NCBI GenBank assembly: GCA_030606805.1
Contig: JAUWFS010000001.1
Span: forward strand, 1 to 61,816
Length of the DNA stretch: 61,816 bases
Source of the DNA: B13-G4 sp030606805
Lineage (GTDB): Bacteria > Desulfobacterota > Desulfobacteria > Desulfobacterales > ETH-SRB1
Direction of reading: 5' to 3'
Below the pieces are notes generated by a model. The model was given only the letters and a program-made list of their open reading frames with translations, was not told the DNA's origin and did no database searches. Each line of letters opens with the position of its first letter. The stretch's first letter is position 1. The position numbers and the translations under genes were made by a program. This document shows positions 24,539 through 31,918 of the stretch, piece after piece.

Positions 24539-25336
24539 ATGCAGAGAACAAAGATCGAATATCTAACTCACTCATGGTCACCAATTGCCATGCGTTGTAC
24601 ACCTGTTTCAGAAGGTTGTAAAAATTGTTGGCATTTGGCCTTGGCCAACCGGCTGGAAAAAAACCCGATGATTCCAGAGGATAGACAGGAAGCTTATGCC
24701 GGCGGGAGGCCAGTTTTGATTGAAAGAGAACTTCGGGCTCCATCAAAACTGAAAAAGCCTGCTATTATTGGTGTGGAATTTATGGGGGATCTGTTTCATG
24801 AGGATGTGCCGTTTGAATATATAAAGAAAGTTTGGGATATTGCTTCCAAATGCCAACAACATATTTTTCTTTTTCTCACAAAGAGACCGGAAAGAATGTT
24901 GGAATTTACAAAATGGATGGCTGGTGCAGATGATATAAGCATAGCTCATTGGCCCCGGAGTTGCTGGCTTGGTATAACAGCAGAAAATCAGCAACTATAT
25001 GATGAACGATGGGAAATTTTAGTACGGATTCCGGCAACGGCTCGGTTCGTAAGTATTGAACCGATGTTGTCCAAAATTGATTTAAAATTATATGATTACG
25101 CTGTAAGTTGCGGTAGTCATTCTGTCAGAAAATATTTTCTCCGGTGGGTAATATGTGGAGCTGAAAGTGGCCCGAAGCGGCGCCGTACCAAAATTGAATG
25201 GATCAGAAATTTAAAAGACCAGTGTGTTAATGCCCATGCCCCATTTTTTCTGAAACAGATGGAGATTAACGGCAAGGTTGTAACAATGCCTGAATTAGAC
25301 GGAGTTATTTATAATCAAATGCCGGATATGAAATAA
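24539..25336 (+). CDS. DUF5131 (phage Gp37/Gp68) family protein
   Basis: 265 aa. The signature TKIEYLTHSWSPIAMRCTPV, then GCKNCW, FMGDLFHEDVPFEYI, FLFLTKRPERM, IEPML and ICGAESGPKRR identifies the family. Its three N-terminal cysteines resemble a radical-SAM-like Cys pattern and the fold is suspected to be a TIM barrel, but activity is unproven. Many DUF5131 proteins are phage-encoded. Confidence 0.9.
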   Translation: MQRTKIEYLTHSWSPIAMRCTPVSEGCKNCWHLALANRLEKNPMIPEDRQEAYAGGRPVLIERELRAPSKLKKPAIIGVEFMGDLFHEDVPFEYIKKVWDIASKCQQHIFLFLTKRPERMLEFTKWMAGADDISIAHWPRSCWLGITAENQQLYDERWEILVRIPATARFVSIEPMLSKIDLKLYDYAVSCGSHSVRKYFLRWVICGAESGPKRRRTKIEWIRNLKDQCVNAHAPFFLKQMEINGKVVTMPELDGVIYNQMPDMK

Positions 25337-25384
25337 AAGGTAGATGATATCAGAAAATTTTGGACAGAGGGAAAAAACGCAATA

Positions 25385-26260
25385 TTGAGAAGAGAATATC
25401 CGATTTATGGCAAAATGCATTGTATTAAATTATTTGGTTTATCGGACGGAGCAATTAGAACACAGGCATGGAAATTAGGGCTTAGACTTGATAGGACAAC
25501 AATTTTTTATAAGCAAGGGCAAGAAAATGCCCGAATTGCAAGAACAGGGATAAAAAAACCCAAGCAATCAAAGTGGATGAAGAAGAATTGTCGATATGTC
25601 CGATCCTTTATTTCACCAGAAGGCAAAGCAGAAAGTTTGAAGGCTATGCAGGATGCAGTAAAAGCAGAGCATCCACGGGGCTATCTTAATCATAAGCATG
25701 GTCCAGAGACATTAAGAAAGCTTTCGAAAGCTAGTAAAAGAGGTTGGGCAAATATGACAAAAGAAAAATTAATTATTCGGACAATCAGAAATAATATTAC
25801 AAAGTTAAAAAATGGAACATGGACAAATCCAAAAAATATGAGCAATCCATATTCTCGAACAAAATCAGGGAAACGAATTGACCTTGATGGACAGTTTTTT
25901 AGAAGTGCAACCGAGGCTAATTATGCTCGATTTTTGAATCTTTTTAAGATCAATTGGGAATATGAATTCCGGACGTTTGAGTTCCATGATATTATTCGTG
26001 GGATAAGATTTTATACCCCGGATTTTTATCTGCCAGACGAGGATGTATGGATAGAGGTCAAAGGATGGATGGATGATAAATCTGTTACCAGATTGAAAAG
26101 ATTTAAGAAATATTATCCAAAAGAATTCAACAGGTTAACAATTGTGACGGAAAGTCAAAAAACAAGACGCAAATCGGCAGAAATAGGGATTATTAATATT
26201 GAACCTTTTGAAGAAATTAGAAAGAAGTTTTCACTGATTATTCCAGACTGGGAAAGATAA
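25385..26260 (+). CDS. PD-(D/E)XK homing-type endonuclease, start uncertain
   Basis: 291 aa from TTG 25385. The nuclease core near the C-terminus is GIRFYTPDFYLPDEDVWIEV followed by KGWMDDKS: the D...ExK arrangement of PD-(D/E)XK enzymes, after FFRSATEANYARFLN. An N-terminal HTH (REYPIYGKMHCIKLFGLSDG) probably reads DNA. The HTH appears to extend upstream in the same frame (IRKFWTEGKNAIL) as far as the stop of DUF5131, with no ATG or GTG, so the natural start is unclear. Likely a free-standing homing nuclease. Confidence 0.7.
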   Translation: MRREYPIYGKMHCIKLFGLSDGAIRTQAWKLGLRLDRTTIFYKQGQENARIARTGIKKPKQSKWMKKNCRYVRSFISPEGKAESLKAMQDAVKAEHPRGYLNHKHGPETLRKLSKASKRGWANMTKEKLIIRTIRNNITKLKNGTWTNPKNMSNPYSRTKSGKRIDLDGQFFRSATEANYARFLNLFKINWEYEFRTFEFHDIIRGIRFYTPDFYLPDEDVWIEVKGWMDDKSVTRLKRFKKYYPKEFNRLTIVTESQKTRRKSAEIGIINIEPFEEIRKKFSLIIPDWER

Positions 26261-26276
26261 AAGAAAGGAACTTGAG

Positions 26277-26384
26277 ATGACCGAAATCGAAGAAAAATCC
26301 GACTATGAAGTTTCTGAAGAATATTTGGAGTACGAATTTGGATACGAACCGGAAGAGAGTAACGGAGGAATCTATAATGACTAA
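26277..26384 (+). CDS. Small acidic ORF (35 aa)
   Basis: ATG 26277 after AAAGGAACTTGAG. Strongly acidic (MTEIEEKSDYEVSEEYLEYE...), overlapping the next gene by eight bases. It may be a small regulatory or decoy protein; no evidence beyond composition. Confidence 0.5.
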   Translation: MTEIEEKSDYEVSEEYLEYEFGYEPEESNGGIYND

Positions 26385-27159
26385 GGTTGAAGTAACTTAC
26401 AACAAAGATAAATTAAATCCGGTTGTGGATGCAGAAAAAGAAAACAGCCAAACGCTTTGGTGTCCTAAAAAAGAGTGTTATATTCACAGAAAAATTTGTA
26501 ATGCATGTCCAGATAATGCTTCATGCCATGAATATGCAAAGTTTTCCGGGAAGCTTTCCGAAGAGAATCGGCGTAAACGGGCAGTAGCCCTTGATCAGGA
26601 AATAGAGTCATTGAAGACTTCTATCTTCGATAGCTATTATGTTCTTGGAGAAATGCTAAGAGAAATTAGAGAGGGTATCTATTATAAAGAGTTAGGTTAT
26701 CAGTCTTTGGACGAATACGCCGAAAAAAGGCATGGCTTTCGCTACAGAAAGGCAGCTTACCTTATAGCGATAGTGGAAAACTGTGAAGCTGCAGACTTAA
26801 CGAAAGAGGATGTGCGTGGAATTGAATGGTCAAAGATGAAAGAACTTCCGGAGCTTACCGAAGAAAACAGGGCTGAATGGCTTAAGAAGGCTACTGAGAT
26901 GAGTGTCGAAGATTTAAAAAATGAAGTGAAAAAGAGTAAGGGAGAGGAGTCTAAAGAGAAAAAGATTTTCATGAGTTTTTCATTTGATGTTTCGCAGAAA
27001 GAAATTGTTGATCGGGCACTTGACCTGGCAGCAAAACTGACTGGAAGTGATGTCCGGTCTTATCACCTGCAGGTTTTGGCTGAGGAATTTATTTCTACAT
27101 ACGGTACTATGGACGAGGCATCTATATCGCGGTTTAACGATATGTATGGAGATGAATAA
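26377..27159 (+). CDS. Hypothetical DNA-associated protein (260 aa)
   Basis: ATG 26377 has CGGAGGAAT upstream and is preferred to an in-frame start 24 codons earlier. A Cys-rich segment (CPKKECYIHRKICNACPDN) is followed by a helical region, LGEMLREIREGIYYKELGYQ and SLDEYAEKRHGFRYRKAAYL, similar to the HTH-like part of DUF3102/ParB-associated proteins. The C-terminus is helical. Coupled by TAATG to the next gene. Confidence 0.55.
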   Translation: MTKVEVTYNKDKLNPVVDAEKENSQTLWCPKKECYIHRKICNACPDNASCHEYAKFSGKLSEENRRKRAVALDQEIESLKTSIFDSYYVLGEMLREIREGIYYKELGYQSLDEYAEKRHGFRYRKAAYLIAIVENCEAADLTKEDVRGIEWSKMKELPELTEENRAEWLKKATEMSVEDLKNEVKKSKGEESKEKKIFMSFSFDVSQKEIVDRALDLAAKLTGSDVRSYHLQVLAEEFISTYGTMDEASISRFNDMYGDE

Positions 27160-27332
27160 TGGCGAAGAGAATAAACATATTGGCTAAGTATAGATTAAAG
27201 AAAGTGGTTGCCGAGTTGAAGGAGATCCAGAAAGATTCCAAATTAAATAAAATTGATAGTTGGAATCTGGCACAGGCTACCGAAATGATCGAACAGATTT
27301 TGGAAGGGTCTGAAAAAGAAAGCAAGGTGTAG
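27159..27332 (+). CDS. Small helical protein (57 aa)
   Basis: Starts in a TAATG overlap. MAKRINILAKYRLKKVVAEL followed by amphipathic helix; ends EGSEKESKV. No family recognised. Confidence 0.55.
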   Translation: MAKRINILAKYRLKKVVAELKEIQKDSKLNKIDSWNLAQATEMIEQILEGSEKESKV

Positions 27333-27336
27333 TAAA

Positions 27337-27582
27337 ATGATTAGGCCACACCCAAAACTTGGTACTGTTAAGCTTACTGGTATTGATTATATTAAGTTCC
27401 AGCGGAAAATATTTGAGCGCGATAACTGGACATGTCAAAATCCTAATTGCAAGTCTCGGAAGAATCTGAGCGTGCATCATCGTATCAAGCGTAGTAAGCT
27501 GAGGCTTGATACGCATGAGAATTGTATAACAATCTGAATTTTTTGCCACGAGCTTGTCGAGGCTGGCAAGTTAGACATATAG
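27337..27582 (+). pseudogene. HNH endonuclease with an in-frame TGA at a zinc cysteine
   Basis: An HNH domain reads FERDNWTCQNPNC, LSVHHRIKRSK and HENCITI, then TGA at 27535-27537, then in the same frame IFCHELVEAGKLDI and TAG at 27580-27582. Family members have Cys-x-x-Cys-His here, so TGA sits exactly where the first Cys of that pair belongs (TGC or TGT to TGA). TGA is an ordinary stop in neighbouring genes. Most likely a nonsense mutation; readthrough or selenocysteine is a less likely alternative. The 66-residue truncated form would lack a full zinc site. Confidence 0.7.
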
Positions 27583-27598
27583 CAAGAGGAGATTGACA

Positions 27599-27688
27599 AT
27601 GGCAACCAGACAAACAAACCAACCGCGAAAAAAGAATAAGGCAAAAACAACTCGCTTAAGCAGAAAAAAGAACAGGAGAAAGAAATGA
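27599..27688 (+). CDS. Very basic small peptide (29 aa)
   Basis: ATG 27599 after AAGAGGAGATTGAC. The sequence is MATRQTNQPRKKNKAKTTRL and ends in a Lys/Arg run; net charge is very high, suggesting RNA or DNA binding. It overlaps the methyltransferase start (ATGA). Confidence 0.5.
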   Translation: MATRQTNQPRKKNKAKTTRLSRKKNRRKK

Positions 27689-28353
27689 TAAAGCCATATT
27701 TTGAGACGGAAAATGGAAAGCTTTATCATGGGGATAACTTAAATATAATGCCAGAATTAAAATCCGTTAATTTGGTTTATACAGATCCACCCTATAATGT
27801 TGGAAAAGGCTATGGCCCCGGGTTCGACAATTTATCTGATAAAGAATACTTAAATCGGATGTATGATGTTTTTGAATTGTGCCTTAAACTATCTGACAAG
27901 ATAATTTGCCATGTTCCCAAAAAATACTTGGAAGATTATTTAATTTTACTGCCTAAAGGAAATCTAATTATTTTAAGACGTGGCGCCCGAGGAGCTTTGG
28001 CATTTCCTTTTCATTGGTCAGACCAATTTGATATTTTATGGTCCTATGGACATCCCAAAAAGGCACCATCAAATCTATGGACCGGAATTAGACTATCAGG
28101 AGAAGGATGGTTTTTCCGAGAGGATAGATTCGGGCATAGAGGATATACTCCGCAACCTATAGCAATTAAAGCTATTGATGTTATGACAGACAAAAATGAC
28201 ACAATTTTGGATTGCTTTAGCGGTACTGGCACTACCCTTTTGGCATGTGAACGGTTTAATCGAAAATGGATCGGAATTGAGTATGAAGAAAGAAATTGCG
28301 AGATAAGTGCTAATCGCATAACCTGTGAGATACAACAAACTAAAATGTTTTAA
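27685..28353 (+). CDS. DNA methyltransferase (N6-adenine/N4-cytosine type)
   Basis: 222 aa. Motif IV DPPY (residues 34-37) precedes motif I FSGTGTT (178-184), the permuted beta-group order. RFGHRGYTPQPIAI and WIGIEYEERNCEISANRI are the usual surrounding blocks. It should methylate an exocyclic amine (N6 of A or N4 of C). Small for its class, with little room for a target-recognition domain. It probably protects phage DNA; no cognate restriction enzyme is visible beside it. Confidence 0.9.
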   Translation: MIKPYFETENGKLYHGDNLNIMPELKSVNLVYTDPPYNVGKGYGPGFDNLSDKEYLNRMYDVFELCLKLSDKIICHVPKKYLEDYLILLPKGNLIILRRGARGALAFPFHWSDQFDILWSYGHPKKAPSNLWTGIRLSGEGWFFREDRFGHRGYTPQPIAIKAIDVMTDKNDTILDCFSGTGTTLLACERFNRKWIGIEYEERNCEISANRITCEIQQTKMF

Positions 28354-28367
28354 GAAAAATAAAGTTG

Positions 28368-28384
28368 CTGCAATTCGATTGCAG
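28368..28384 (+). other. Short hairpin before the 3D-domain gene
   Basis: CTGCAA (28368-28373) pairs with TTGCAG (28379-28384) around TTCGA. It lies just upstream of the SD (CGGAG) of the gene at 28402 and could affect its translation. No U-run follows. Confidence 0.35.
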
Positions 28385-28401
28385 TCGGAGAAAAAAGCAA
28401 G

Positions 28402-28818
28402 ATGAAGCTTGCTATTATTTTTGTAATATTTGCAGGATTGATATTAGGGAATAGTACATCTCTAAGCAATGCAATTTATCATCATTCTTCGATCTATATT
28501 CCTGTTACGATAACTGCTTATACTCCCAGGCCACAGGAGTGTGACGGAACGCCATATACCACAGCATTTATGACGAAGGTACGGGAGGGTATTGTAGGGC
28601 TTTCCAGAGATTTGGAAGGTGACTTTAATTTTAAACGTGGCGATGAAATAACTTTATATGGTTTTGGCACTTTTGTTTTTGAAGACCGAATGAATAAAAG
28701 ATGGAAAAGGCGGGTTGATATTTTTATGTTCTCGTTAGAAAGAGCACGGTGCTTTGGAAAGAAAAACTCCTTTATTATAATAAACGCGAACAAAGAATCA
28801 TTAAAAATTAAAGCTTAA
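28402..28818 (+). CDS. Secreted 3D-domain (RlpA/MltA-like) protein
   Basis: 138 aa. A signal peptide (MKLAIIFVIFAGLILGNSTS) is followed by a double-psi beta-barrel of the 3D type: ITAYTPRPQECDGTPYTTA, VGLSRDL, FKRGDEITLYGFGTFVFEDR and RVDIFM, with the conserved Asp residues. 3D domains occur in peptidoglycan-active or spore-cortex proteins. It probably acts in the periplasm or cell wall, perhaps modifying the envelope of the infected cell. It is not next to a holin or endolysin. Confidence 0.8.
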   Translation: MKLAIIFVIFAGLILGNSTSLSNAIYHHSSIYIPVTITAYTPRPQECDGTPYTTAFMTKVREGIVGLSRDLEGDFNFKRGDEITLYGFGTFVFEDRMNKRWKRRVDIFMFSLERARCFGKKNSFIIINANKESLKIKA

Positions 28819-28840
28819 AACATTTCTTACAAGATTAGTA

Positions 28841-29026
28841 ATGCTTGAAATAAAGATTTGCTACGATAAAAAAGAAGATATGATCAAAATCAGTGGTTCG
28901 CCTCAACATCAGATCTTGTGTTACGTAATGCTTCAACGAGCAAAGGATGAGATTAGAAATTTGATAAGAGATAGGAAAAGTGGATGTGGTTACATGGAAA
29001 AAAATATAAATGAAAATAATCCTTGA
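28841..29026 (+). CDS. Small hypothetical protein (61 aa)
   Basis: MLEIKICYDKKEDMIKISG followed by a helical LCYVMLQRAKDEIRNLI. The SD is weak. The 3' end overlaps the -35 box of the next promoter. No family recognised. Confidence 0.5.
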   Translation: MLEIKICYDKKEDMIKISGSPQHQILCYVMLQRAKDEIRNLIRDRKSGCGYMEKNINENNP

Positions 29027-29051
29027 CAATTAACCTACAAGGTGGTACTTT
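29023..29051 (+). promoter_or_regulatory. sigma70-type promoter with start site near the ATG
   Basis: TTGACA at 29023-29028 and TACTTT at 29046-29051, spacer 17. The next ATG is at 29058, only seven bases after the -10 box, so transcription would start at about the initiation codon. Confidence 0.6.
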
Positions 29052-29057
29052 ATAAAC

Positions 29058-29243
29058 ATGCAGATTAAAATTAAAAAACAATTGAAATGTAAACGATGTG
29101 GATACGAATGGAATCCTCGCAAAGAAGAAGTCAGGATATGTCCGAATTGCAAAAGCGCTTACTGGGATAAAGATAAGAGGAAAAAAATGAAGGAGGTAAT
29201 ATTAGGCGGTGAAGAAACTAAATCTCATAGGAAAACGCTTTAG
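29058..29243 (+). CDS. Zinc-ribbon protein (61 aa)
   Basis: LKCKRCGYEWNPRKEEVRIC, then PNCKSAYWDKDKRK: a classic rubredoxin-like zinc ribbon found in many phage and archaeal small proteins. The tail after WDKDK runs into the following endonuclease gene, which overlaps by 35 bases and may have altered the end of this gene. Confidence 0.7.
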   Translation: MQIKIKKQLKCKRCGYEWNPRKEEVRICPNCKSAYWDKDKRKKMKEVILGGEETKSHRKTL

Positions 29244-29919
29244 ACGATTGGTTGTAATAAAAGAGATTTCTCTTAGAGATAAACATGGAAGTGTGCTTTG
29301 GGAATGTCTATGCGATTGTGGAAATACGGCAATAGTCAGCCGAGGAAATCTTCGCTGTGGTGATACCAAAAGCTGTGGATGCTACGGAGAAGAAACCAGA
29401 GCGAAATCGTTTACAAAGCATGGATGTAGCTCTAACCCGATTTATCAAGTTTGGACGCGGATGATACAGCGATGCTATAATCTAAAACATAAGAGTTACA
29501 AAAATTATGGCGGACGCGGCATTACGATTTGTCTTGAATGGAAAGATAACCCGAAAAAATTTATTGTATGGGCTGAAATAAATGGCTGGCGAAAAACCTT
29601 GGATATTGATCGATTTGATAACGATAAAGGTTATTGTCCTGATAATTGTAGATTTGTGACAAGATCAGAGAGTAATTTAAATACTCGTTTGTTACGAGCA
29701 AATAATACTACTGGATTTAGAGGTGTTTATTGGCATAAAGCAAAGAAAAAATATATGGCCGGATCACAGTTAGATGGTAAGCAATACTATCTCGGTTTGT
29801 TTATAAGTGCTGTTGAAGCAGCTAAGGCCCGAGACAAATTTATTATAGAGAGAGGCTTGCATGCACCTTTAAATTTTCCAGATCAGAAACAAGCCAAAGA
29901 TTTGTTGAAAGGAAGATAG
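29209..29919 (+). CDS. HNH endonuclease with AP2 DNA-binding domain
   Basis: 236 aa from GTG 29209. N-terminal zinc-binding region (LWECLCDCGNTAIVSRGNLR, SCGCYGEE). The HNH core is IYQVWTRMIQRCYN, YKNYGGRGITICLEW and LDIDRFDNDKGYCPDNCRFV. The AP2 domain is TTGFRGVYWHKAKKKYMAG and YYLGLFISAVEAAKARD. AP2-HNH proteins are homing endonucleases and are related to plant AP2 factors. Confidence 0.85.
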   Translation: MKKLNLIGKRFRRLVVIKEISLRDKHGSVLWECLCDCGNTAIVSRGNLRCGDTKSCGCYGEETRAKSFTKHGCSSNPIYQVWTRMIQRCYNLKHKSYKNYGGRGITICLEWKDNPKKFIVWAEINGWRKTLDIDRFDNDKGYCPDNCRFVTRSESNLNTRLLRANNTTGFRGVYWHKAKKKYMAGSQLDGKQYYLGLFISAVEAAKARDKFIIERGLHAPLNFPDQKQAKDLLKGR

Positions 29920-29925
29920 ATAGGA

Positions 29926-30117
29926 ATGCATAAATTATATATTAAATATGACGATTTTCTAAAAGCCTGTCCTAACTCTTGGGCCGTGGGTATTGATGGG
30001 AAAACGCATTTTTTTCCTTTTACATTTTGCGAATTGGATGAACAGTCCAAAGTTATTTTGTGTCCGGAATGGTTAATTGTGGAAAAGGGTTTGGAGGGTT
30101 ATATTTCTGTTGAATAA
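29926..30117 (+). CDS. Small hypothetical protein (63 aa)
   Basis: MHKLYIKYDDFLKACPNSWA and later KVILCPEWLIVEKGLE. No family recognised. SD GATAGGA upstream. A promoter follows it. Confidence 0.55.
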   Translation: MHKLYIKYDDFLKACPNSWAVGIDGKTHFFPFTFCELDEQSKVILCPEWLIVEKGLEGYISVE

Positions 30118-30194
30118 TAGAAACCAATAGAGAAGACAGAACTTTCCGGCGATGAAAATAATTTGTAACTATCCAAAATAATGAATAAAAATAC

Positions 30195-30223
30195 TTGACA
30201 AATACTTCCTTATGTGTTAGGTT
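30195..30223 (+). promoter_or_regulatory. sigma70-type promoter
   Basis: TTGACA at 30195-30200 and TAGGTT at 30218-30223, 17-base spacer, then TTTAAAACATAA. It precedes the gene at 30263. Confidence 0.65.
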
Positions 30224-30262
30224 TTATTTAAAACATAATACATAAAAGGGAGAATAAATAAA

Positions 30263-31159
30263 ATGGTACAAAAAGCATTATTTGGGATGAACAAGGAAGA
30301 GCTTAAAAAGGTGAAAGAAGCCGAAAAAAGGGAGGCTCAAAAAGCGTCAACTGCTGAAAAGTATCGAGAGTTAGGATATGATCAGAAAGATGTGATGAGT
30401 GCTCTCATTAAAGAAATGCGCCTCGGCAACTTGGAAGGCTCGATGTATTGGGCGCGGATTATGGAAGAAGCCGGAGATGCTTGGAATTTGTGTCGCCGGC
30501 TTCTTATTTTTGCATTTGAAGATGGATTTGGGGAAAAGATCCAAATTTATAGCGTGAGTTGCTGGCAGGCATGGGCATCTATTAAAGATGAAAATATCTG
30601 GTTTGCTTGGGTTGAAAGACTTTGCAAGGCCACTAAATTTTGGGAGGTGCCCGAAGGAGAGGAAAGAGAAACAGCCTACGACAAGGCAGACAAAGAGTTA
30701 AAAGCAGGGAAACGAAGACCAATTCCAGATTATGCAAAAGACTGCCACTGTAAAGCCGGGTATGAAATGAAAGCCGAGAAGGGCTATATGGATAACAGAT
30801 TTTCCGGTGATGGATATGGAAGATGGCAGATGATCAGGATGTATAAGAAACTCGGTAAGCTTGATCCAGACGATAAGGAATCCCTTAAGGCTGTGCAAAG
30901 CTATGGAAAAAGGAGTCAGTGGAAACCGAGAATTATGGAAAATCCCAAAGGAAATTATTTAGTAGAATCCCAGACAGGAGATGGTAATTTCTATGAAGTC
31001 CAGGCAGATTTGAGTAGTTGCCAGTGTCCTCATTATACGCAACGTCTCGTGGGGACAGGAAAAAAGTGTAAGCATATACAGCAATTGGAAGCGTATCTGA
31101 AAAAAAAGGGAATTGAAATCAAGAAACCTCAAAAAGTACTTAGTGATATTCCGTTTTAA
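30263..31159 (+). CDS. RarA-C-like/SWIM zinc-finger protein with SSB-like tail
   Basis: 298 aa. Residues about 45-110 (SALIKEMRLGNLEGSMYWAR, AGDAWNLCRRLLIFAFEDG) resemble the C-terminal helical domain of RarA/MgsA clamp-loader-like ATPases, without the ATPase. Residues about 235-285 form a SWIM zinc finger (YEVQADLSSCQCPHYT ... KKCKHIQQLEAYL, CxC...CxH). The C-terminus is KVLSDIPF, like the SSB tip. Own promoter and SD (AAAAGGGAGA). Its parts suggest work at replication forks or ssDNA; the RarA-like match is from pattern memory. Confidence 0.65.
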   Translation: MVQKALFGMNKEELKKVKEAEKREAQKASTAEKYRELGYDQKDVMSALIKEMRLGNLEGSMYWARIMEEAGDAWNLCRRLLIFAFEDGFGEKIQIYSVSCWQAWASIKDENIWFAWVERLCKATKFWEVPEGEERETAYDKADKELKAGKRRPIPDYAKDCHCKAGYEMKAEKGYMDNRFSGDGYGRWQMIRMYKKLGKLDPDDKESLKAVQSYGKRSQWKPRIMENPKGNYLVESQTGDGNFYEVQADLSSCQCPHYTQRLVGTGKKCKHIQQLEAYLKKKGIEIKKPQKVLSDIPF

Positions 31160-31166
31160 GGAGTTT

Positions 31167-31739
31167 ATGCAAATTATTAACATTGCCGACTTAAAAGATC
31201 CAAATGACCCACAGGGGAGATCGTACCGTGAGATTAATATTACAAAACAACATTCTATCCCTATTGGAGCTTTGGTTGAAATTAAAACCGGTGAAAGGCT
31301 ATTTGTCACAAAACACACACGGGATTGTGATCAAACTCCACTCTATTCACTTGGAGTGAAAGGTTCTGACTGTTGGAGCTGGAATCATGGATATCCTGAA
31401 TCAAGGTTGAAACAGATAACTAATGAAGTCGATGTGCGAAATCCGTGTCCAATTTGTGATGATACGGGAAGGAAGAAGGTTTATTATGATTATGGGGCAC
31501 CGTGTAATTGCCCTTTGTGCACAACCCCTCAAGGTGATAAGGTAGAAATCGTGAAGGATCTAACTGAATTCGAAGAAGAGATTTGCAAAATATTTAGTAA
31601 ATATCGTCATTACGAAAGAGGCGAAATTGTTTTAGCATACAAACGATTGCGGTCTTTTGATAAGGTTTTGTTTGCTTTGCAAATGACGTCAATTTTTAAT
31701 ATCTCATTGCTGGAAGCAACGGAGTTTTTTGTTGTATGA
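31167..31739 (+). CDS. Conserved Cys-rich phage protein (190 aa)
   Basis: ATG 31167 with TTAAGGAG upstream is preferred to a longer in-frame start inside the previous gene. MQIINIADLKDPNDPQGRSY, PIGALVEIKTGERLFV and HTRDCDQTPLYSLG are conserved in phage proteins I have seen. A DnaJ-type zinc segment (CPICDDTGRKK, CNCPLCTTPQG) and a helical C-terminus follow. No biochemical role known. Confidence 0.7.
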   Translation: MQIINIADLKDPNDPQGRSYREINITKQHSIPIGALVEIKTGERLFVTKHTRDCDQTPLYSLGVKGSDCWSWNHGYPESRLKQITNEVDVRNPCPICDDTGRKKVYYDYGAPCNCPLCTTPQGDKVEIVKDLTEFEEEICKIFSKYRHYERGEIVLAYKRLRSFDKVLFALQMTSIFNISLLEATEFFVV

Positions 31740-31769
31740 GTTTAAATGAAATTAAGGAGGTGAGTCCAA

Positions 31770-31904
31770 ATGCCTAAAGGAGATGGAACAGGCCCCCCAA
31801 AAGGTGCAACTGGACCTAAAAATGGTAGGGGAAGAGGGAAAGGCCAAGCAACCGGTGCTGGTGTAGGTCGCAAAAAAGGTGGAAAGAAAGGAGCTTGTAA
31901 ATAA
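31770..31904 (+). CDS. Gly/Lys-rich small protein, DUF5320-like (44 aa)
   Basis: SD AAGGAGGTGAG before ATG 31770. Starts MPKGDGTGPPKGATGPKNGR and continues Gly/Lys-rich. The opening matches the short DUF5320 type (P.GDGTGPP.G). Probably disordered and basic. Function unknown. Confidence 0.6.
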   Translation: MPKGDGTGPPKGATGPKNGRGRGKGQATGAGVGRKKGGKKGACK

Positions 31905-31918
31905 TTAAAGTAACTGGA

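Noticed and set aside
27592..27600. TTGACA near 27594 as a promoter
   Set aside because: It sits immediately before an ATG within an SD context and has no -10 box at the right distance.
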